Source: Icerya purchasi
Taxonomy: Eukaryota; Arthropoda; Insecta; Hemiptera; Monophlebidae
Direction: 5' to 3'
Length of the DNA: 64,000 nucleotides
NCBI GenBank assembly: GCA_039619475.1
Contig: CM077115.1
Span: 140,008,172 to 140,072,171 of the forward strand
Below, piece by piece: positions 58,528 through 64,000 of this stretch. Below the pieces are notes generated by a model. It had not been told where the DNA came from. It did not search any database and saw only the letters and a program-made list of their open reading frames with translations. Position 1 is the stretch's first letter; every line of letters starts with the position of its first letter. A program made the translations under genes and the position numbers.

Positions 58528-58551
58528 GTTTTTTTTTTTTTTTTTTTTTTT
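58528..58551 (-). repeat. T-run, possible retroelement poly-A
   Basis: A run of about 22 T follows shortly after the minus-strand RNase H fragment. It could be the poly-A tail of another minus-strand insertion into which the 57798-58500 piece abuts, but no element body is recognisable upstream (58552-58640). Confidence 0.4.
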
Positions 58552-58641
58552 GGAATATTTTGTAAGTTGAAGATTAACAAAAACTTTTAGATTTGAACAA
58601 AGTGGTATCAATGCCACAGAAAACTGATAATGCTGAATAAT

Positions 58642-59338
58642 GTACAGTAAGTAATATTTACGCCAATATAAAACAATTATTTAATTTTTATTAAATATCC
58701 GACGCGTTTCGAAGACAAAGCTTTGTGATCGCGGGAGTTATTATAATATATAAATTTAATAAAGACGATGCTTGAATATAAAAGATAACGGATAAAAGTC
58801 GATGACAAAAGTCGATTATTGCACAATTAAATATAAATCATGAAAAATGACTAATAAAATGAAATTAGAATATTTAAAAGTTTACAAAAAAAATTTAAAA
58901 AGTTAAAAAAAACCTTAAGCAATGTTTACATTAAAAAAATATAAAAATTAAATTCAAATATAAATTAAAATTAAAGTCGCAAATGAACAAACTAAATCAC
59001 ACAATAAGTCACCGGTATAAAAATTATTTGAATTTTTATATTTTTTTAATGTAAACATTGCTTAAGGTTTTTTTTAACCTTTTAAATTTTTCCTATAAAC
59101 TTTTAAATATTCTAATTTTATTTTATTAGTCATTTTTCATGATTTATATTTAATTGCGCAATAATCGACTTTTGTCATCGACTTTTATCACTTTTTTTTT
59201 ATATTCAAGCATCGTCATTATTAAATTTATATATTACAATAACTCCCGCGATCATGAAGCTTTGTCTTCGAAACGCGTCGGCTATCGAATAAAAATTAAA
59301 TAATTGTTTTATATTGATGTAAAAATTACTTATCGTAC
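58642..59338. mobile_element. Foldback element with ~310-bp inverted arms
   Basis: The left arm (58642 to about 58965) and right arm (about 59028 to 59338) are inverted copies. Both begin GTAC, then A(G/C)-like, TAAGTAAT-TTTAC, AATATAAAACAATTATTTAA, CCGACGCGTTTCGAAGACAA and GCGGGAGTTAT. Scattered substitutions and small indels separate the arms. The loop of about 60 bp has no gene. No clean target duplication was found. It could be a foldback-type non-autonomous DNA transposon. Confidence 0.75.
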
Positions 59339-59499
59339 AATAAACATAAAGAATGAGTGTAATAAACAGATATATTCAAGGCTACATAATATTATGAACT
59401 TGTTGATGAAACGTTTACATCAATCCGAAATGAAGAGATAAAACTGGCTAAATGGCGAAGACTAAGCCAAAAAAAAAAAAAAAAAAGAGAAGATTTGAT

Positions 59500-61700
59500 T
59501 GATATTGGTAAAATCATGTTCGACTAAAGGTGATGCCAAGTTTTAAGAATATTTCGGTTTCATGGTAGGGCTGAAAACGAAATTTCTAATTTGCACAGAA
59601 CACTATCAGAAAATAACATTAGTAATGCGCCGATGACTAGTCTAATAGCAATATGATAGATATTGTTAAGTGAACTTATCAGATTCTAATTGGCCCAGCA
59701 ATAGACTGTGGAACATTTGAATTTTATTAATAGGTTGCATTATAATGGTAAAGGTTATTGATTCCTACCTTCTAGTTGACAGATTTTTAATAATATGCAG
59801 TTTTTTATGTAGTTGGATTTTATTTGATTAATATGAAGTTTCAGGTTTAGTCTCTTATTGAATGTTACGTCAAGATATTTGAAACAGTGTTTGAGCACTT
59901 GATAAAAGAACCGTTCAACGTGATTTCAATCTGTTGTTGGCATTTCCCATTTTTACAGAAATGAACTTCAATACTCTTAACTGATTTTTTCTATAAGTTT
60001 GCATAAAATTGATGTAAGGGCGATAGAATGCTAGCTGTTGATGTGCAAAGAATTTTGGTCGGCTTCCGAACTAGTATTACTTCGAAAATCGTTCAAAAGC
60101 CTGGGAAAATATGTGTACTGAAGATCAACAGACGTAGTTAAATAGTAGATTATTCAGGAGTTTGTCGTAACATAGTTATACGAACTTGATCTGGACTGGT
60201 TGTTGTTGGTTCCACTTGATGAATTGCATTCTGCACTTCTTCAAGACTAACCAGGTAGAGTTATACGGTGCATTATTTTCAGATGAGAAATATAGATTTA
60301 ACGCTAATTTATATGATTATTATATTTAAAAGAGAAAGCTAGAAATTATCACCGCGTAATTTATATGACAAGAACTGAACGAATAATACAGCTATTTCGG
60401 GTTAATCTCTACTAATTTTGTTGCCCACAAAAACGAAATAAGGTTTTTTATTTATTGTTTCCATTTTCCTTGCCTACAGCAGCAGAATTATTTATTAAAT
60501 TAACAGAATCGATCGGACGTCTCTTTTTAACTAACTTCAGTATATAATGAATGTAGCGGTTTTAATTGACGTAATTATTTCCAGTTGACTGAGTTTTTAA
60601 TTTTTTCAACGTTTTTCTTCGATTTTCTAAAGTGCGGAGCATCCTGTTACTTTATTTCCGGTGTAAGTGATCGTACACGATTAGTAATCGGTGCTGTAAA
60701 TATATACTTGAACTTGAAATCAAACGTCGACATCGGATGAAATTTCAGAAGTAAGAAGCAAAGATCAAAAATATCGGTGTCAATTTGTGATGTACACCTA
60801 TTGTTGCGAAGTTTTGCTTTGTTCGATAGTAACGAATTTTCTGAGGAGTATGATCACTTTCGGCCAAGTAGTTGTCGCGGTCGTTCATGTGTAGAGCATT
60901 AATTTCTGCCGAAAATGTCAAGTAAAGCTAGAGTGTAAACTGCGTTTCGTGAACGATTTTGTAGTATGTTGGTCGGTGTTTGATCGAGAATGAGATTGTG
61001 GTTTATAATAATGTCTTTCAGAAGTTCCCTCTATAAATTTGTACTGGAACTTCCTTAGAATGAAGGGTGTGCGTGTTGAAGTCGCCAGAAATAATAAATC
61101 GTTCGAGCTAAGATAAAATTAGGCCGTCTTCTTGTATTCAACGGTAAATAGTATAGATTATGTTTAAGTTTGAAAAGTATGAGATGGCAGGAGAGCTTGA
61201 AGTTTAATATATGTCAGCTTGGATGTAGTTAATAGATGGCTCTATTGCTAAACTATATACCCGTTGGTTTGTAGCGATATAGGTTAACACAATGTTCTAC
61301 CTTGGAAGTCTGAAAATAACTGCGGCATTTTATGGTGTTTATAAAGATTTTAAATCTTTGAATTGTTTAAAGAAGCCGTTGCTGCAATTCTAGCTTATTA
61401 TTTCTTTATCTTCCGTAATGTTTGATTAGAACGGATTTAAGATTGGCTGATGTCAAAAAATACATCTTCGGTAATTAGATTAATCGGATTATTTTCAAAA
61501 TTAGCTAACCGGATTTCGATTTTTTGCATAATTATTATTTATCATCTGCGGAAAATCTGCCGGAGGAACTTTAAAATCATTTTAAAAAATGCACATAGAA
61601 CAGAAATAAAGTTCAGTGTAGAGTCATACTTAGGAGAAAAGCAAAGTTTGCAGTGTTTAGGGGGTATTTTTTGATGTTAAAGTTATTATTAGTTTTTCTT
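59500..61700 (-). mobile_element. LINE: endonuclease and RT remnants, RT core deleted
   Basis: Minus-strand reading in order: ERFIISGDFNTHTLHSKEV at about 61060-61115 is the apurinic-endonuclease G-D-F-N-x-H motif, followed by IINHNLILDQTPTN. Then LVSLEEVQNAI and SPDQVRITMLR (about 60185-60260) match the RT N-terminal P-G-x-D-x-I-x-x-x-x-L motif. Next is IALTSILCKLIEKIS (about 59985-60030). The text then jumps to VHFCKNGKCQQQIEITLNGS and KYLDVTFNKRLNLKLHINQI, so the RT palm with the F-A-D-D box is missing. It is heavily frameshifted. Limits are approximate. Confidence 0.75.
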
Positions 61701-62106
61701 ATTGCAATCGCTCTGATTAGTTCCCTTATTGTTTCACTTGTTTGATCCGCTTCTTGAAGCTCTTCCGGTATTTTAAATTCTCGTGCAGGATGTAGTTTAG
61801 TTTCATGTTGGTTTCCACGGGAATAATTTAATTATTAGCGATTCTTTTATAATTCTTGTCCTTTGGTTTTCTTTTCTTTTTTCAACTGCGTTTTCGTGCA
61901 CGTTACAGCCACACTTGACGGCAGAGGTTGGGTATCTAGTTTGTGACTGACAGATGAAGTATTTGAGAAGGAAGGTGAAATGATTGCACGAATAAGAAGT
62001 GGTTTAATTAATGCGGAATTATTTAAATCGTTATTTTACTGTGCTACTTCTGTTAAAACGGAGTTTTGATTTGTACGTCTCGGTAAAAAAGTTTCCACGG
62101 GTTGTT

Positions 62107-62377
62107 TTTCGAAGACAAAGCTTTGTGATCGCGGGAGTTATTATAATATATAAATTTAATAAAGACGATGCTTGAATATAAAAGATAACGGATAAAAGTC
62201 GATGACAAAAGTCGATTATTGCACAATTAAATATAAATCATGAAAAATGACTAATAAAATGAAATTAGAATATTTAAAAGTTTACAAAAAAAATTTAAAA
62301 AGTTAAAAAAAACCTTAAGCAATGTTTACATTAAAAAAATATAAAAATTAAATTCAAATATAAATTAAAATTAAAGT
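62107..62377 (+). repeat. 271-bp perfect copy of the foldback left arm
   Basis: Base for base by eye this equals 58707-58977 with no substitution or indel, exactly 3400 bp further on and in the same orientation. It contains only the interior of one arm: the GTAC end, the first 65 bases and the loop are absent. No target duplication or terminal repeat marks its edges. Confidence 0.9.
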
Positions 62378-63429
62378 GTTAGGGTTTTTCTTCAGCCTAA
62401 AATGAATAATCTCTAACTCCATTATGGTTCTTCGATTTCCTCTTGAAACGTGAAAATTGATCGAAATGTTATAAAAGTCTGAATGGAAATGGTTAAATTA
62501 GTCGATTCTATGTCAGTTACAACTAACGCCTCTAGCTTACTACTTGGTCGAAAAGTTGATTCAGGTTCTCGAAGAATAGACACGTTTGAGATAACGTTTA
62601 GTTGGAGGATGCTCTCTGTATACATGTGGTTTTGTAGTATTTCATTTTTGGTAAAGTAGAAGAAACGTGTGAAACAATAACTTTTCTAGCGAACTTCGAT
62701 TGGAAAGCCTTCCCATGTGTAGTTTGCGAGTTTTTAAGAAAAAATAATAATTCTATTATTAGCGACCGCAAAAGCCGTTTTTCGGGCTGTCGATTAGTGT
62801 TACAGCTACAAAGTTTATATTCTACAATACAGTTAAAACTGATCCTTTCTCCTTGATTATGTAAGCGAAATTAATAATAGGTCTAGATTTTGCTTTTACA
62901 GCGTAAGAAAAGCTTGTTTTATTTGCAAAGGAGGTTTCTAGTTATTTGGACGAGGGTAGATGTGGCAGAAGGGTTGAGGGGAGGAAGGGAAGAAAATTAT
63001 GCAGACATAACGATACGAGAATGTATGCGGTCGGTAACGGACCATCGTTATTTATTGTCCGATAACACGAATAGAACGAACAATGTGTTATTGTACTTAC
63101 AACCTGATATAATAGATACGGACGTAAAGCGATGAGAACCGAATTAATCTAATCCGATACCGACACTATGCACTTGCAACAAGTTTCCCCTGCAATAAAC
63201 CTTGAATTATCAAAACTATATATATAAATTAAGGCTCTTCTCGCAGGCCACTAACGCTTGTCTGCAGAATTAGAAAAATACCTCAGACGTAATCACTATT
63301 TCACCGGTAGCTCCCAAAGTCGAACAACGAGTTGACTCTGCCTTTTCCGTAATTTTCCGCTTACACAATCGCTGTTCCATATTTACAACTGAACTACTCT
63401 TCGTCTGCCTCGAATACTTGCCTTATTAT
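62378..63429. other. No supported gene
   Basis: The minus-strand frame 62422-62625 and plus-strand frame 62890-63135 have no recognised domain. The first could be LINE ORF1 material upstream of the 59500-61700 element, but I cannot show it. Confidence 0.4.
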
Positions 63430-64000
63430 CTCGTTCGAATAACTTTTTTCATTTTAAAGTATGACATTCAAAACCTTTTTTCCTCATAATCCTTTCGTTC
63501 AACCTATCCTGCTTATCTGTAGTTCTCCGCAATCGAAATCGTTGTTTCCTTTATTTCGATTACTAGTCATTCTGGAGTTCTTGGAAACAAGATGGCGCAC
63601 TGTGCTGCTAGGGACGACTCTCCTTCCGATTATCTTTCTTTAAATTACTCTCTCCTATTACTCGAAGCCTTTCTTTAAATCGCTTGTCTAAAAAGACTAG
63701 TAGGAATGGCTTTTCGAACTGCTCATTACCTACTTTCTATCAAACCGTCTGTCTTTCATCTATTCTCTCTTACGATCAAGAAAAACAAAAGTATTACTCG
63801 TCTTAGGATATCCCCTAATGCACTTTTATCTCGTTCTATGATTCGATTCACTTTTATACCCCTTGCGTCATGTTCCTGTCCTCTTCGCTGATCGTATACT
63901 TTACCCTTATCAACGCGCTTTTCCGGTAATTCGGAGATTTTTCTTCTTTCTTGAGAACATCACCCCGTACTCAAATTTTTATAATGATATCCTTTTCGCT
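63430..64000 (+). mobile_element. LINE 3' coding fragment, runs off the window
   Basis: The plus strand (mixed frames) reads ISFVILVSGVLGNKMAH-like sequence at about 63565-63600, a decayed RNase H P-S-H-S-G-V-x-G-N-E. It continues with CAARDDSPSDYLSLN, then GMAFRTAHYLLSIKPSVFH, ITRLRISPNALLSRSMIRFT and IPLASCSCPL (63706-63891 frame), the C-terminal R-L-R-I-G-H and C-x-C region. It is frameshifted several times, and the 3' end lies beyond 64000. Confidence 0.7.

Noticed and set aside
58707..62377. LTR retrotransposon with 271-bp LTRs around an RT
   Set aside because: The repeats are internal pieces of a foldback arm, lack TG..CA ends and target duplications, and the enclosed RT is LINE-type.

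Overview
This window looks like nuclear DNA from an arthropod, most probably an insect. It is strongly AT-rich, has no operon-like gene packing, and is dominated by decayed transposable elements of insect-type families (I/R1/Jockey-like and RTE/CR1-like LINEs, hAT, pogo/Tigger, tRNA-derived SINEs). CpG dinucleotides are not obviously depleted outside genes. I cannot name the species. There are no rRNA genes, functional tRNA genes, CRISPR arrays or prokaryotic gene blocks.

The only host gene I can support is one first coding exon on the minus strand (46854-47178). It encodes a Ser-rich N-terminus followed by a PP1-binding RVxF-type motif in a context that resembles protein phosphatase 1 regulatory subunit 37 (PPP1R37/LRRC68). 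It ends at a good splice donor. A conspicuous GC- and CpG-rich block directly upstream (about 47380-48110) is the likely promoter and 5' UTR. No later exon was recognised at lower coordinates, so the left 46.8 kb may be largely its first intron, filled with mobile DNA.

Left part (1-46853): a hAT MITE (741-1150); two minus-strand LINE remnants (3209-4180 and 4277-5930, the second keeping an open RNase H domain); a 120-bp palindromic MITE (6029-6148); plus-strand LINE pieces (8850-9673, 12560-14090, 41510-41905); minus-strand LINE pieces (16560-17140, 20391-20815, 30861-31304, 38446-39265); SINE heads (14515-14590, 31507-31600); a recent 540-bp duplication (14815-15347 and 21232-21760) that carries an open frame; two related non-coding interspersed repeats (18585-19558 and 32110-32530); and a 3.2-kb composite repeat with internal degenerate tandem units (36451-39697).

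Right part (47179-64000): promoter block; hAT MITEs with 8-bp target duplications (49715-50102, 52141-52380, 56273-56677); a pogo/Tigger-like element (50527-51668); a complete-ended but decayed hAT element (53865-55681); two converging LINE pieces (57100-57670 plus, 57798-58500 minus); a 697-bp foldback element (58642-59338); a minus-strand LINE with endonuclease and RT remnants (about 59500-61700); a 271-bp perfect second copy of one foldback arm (62107-62377); and a plus-strand LINE end running off the window.

I do not see evidence for a new multi-gene system. The most unusual signals are the perfect 271-bp repeat spaced exactly 3400 bp apart, the duplicated segment whose indels preserve one reading frame, and the isolated PPP1R37-like first exon. 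All similarities were judged by eye from translated motifs; no database search was run.
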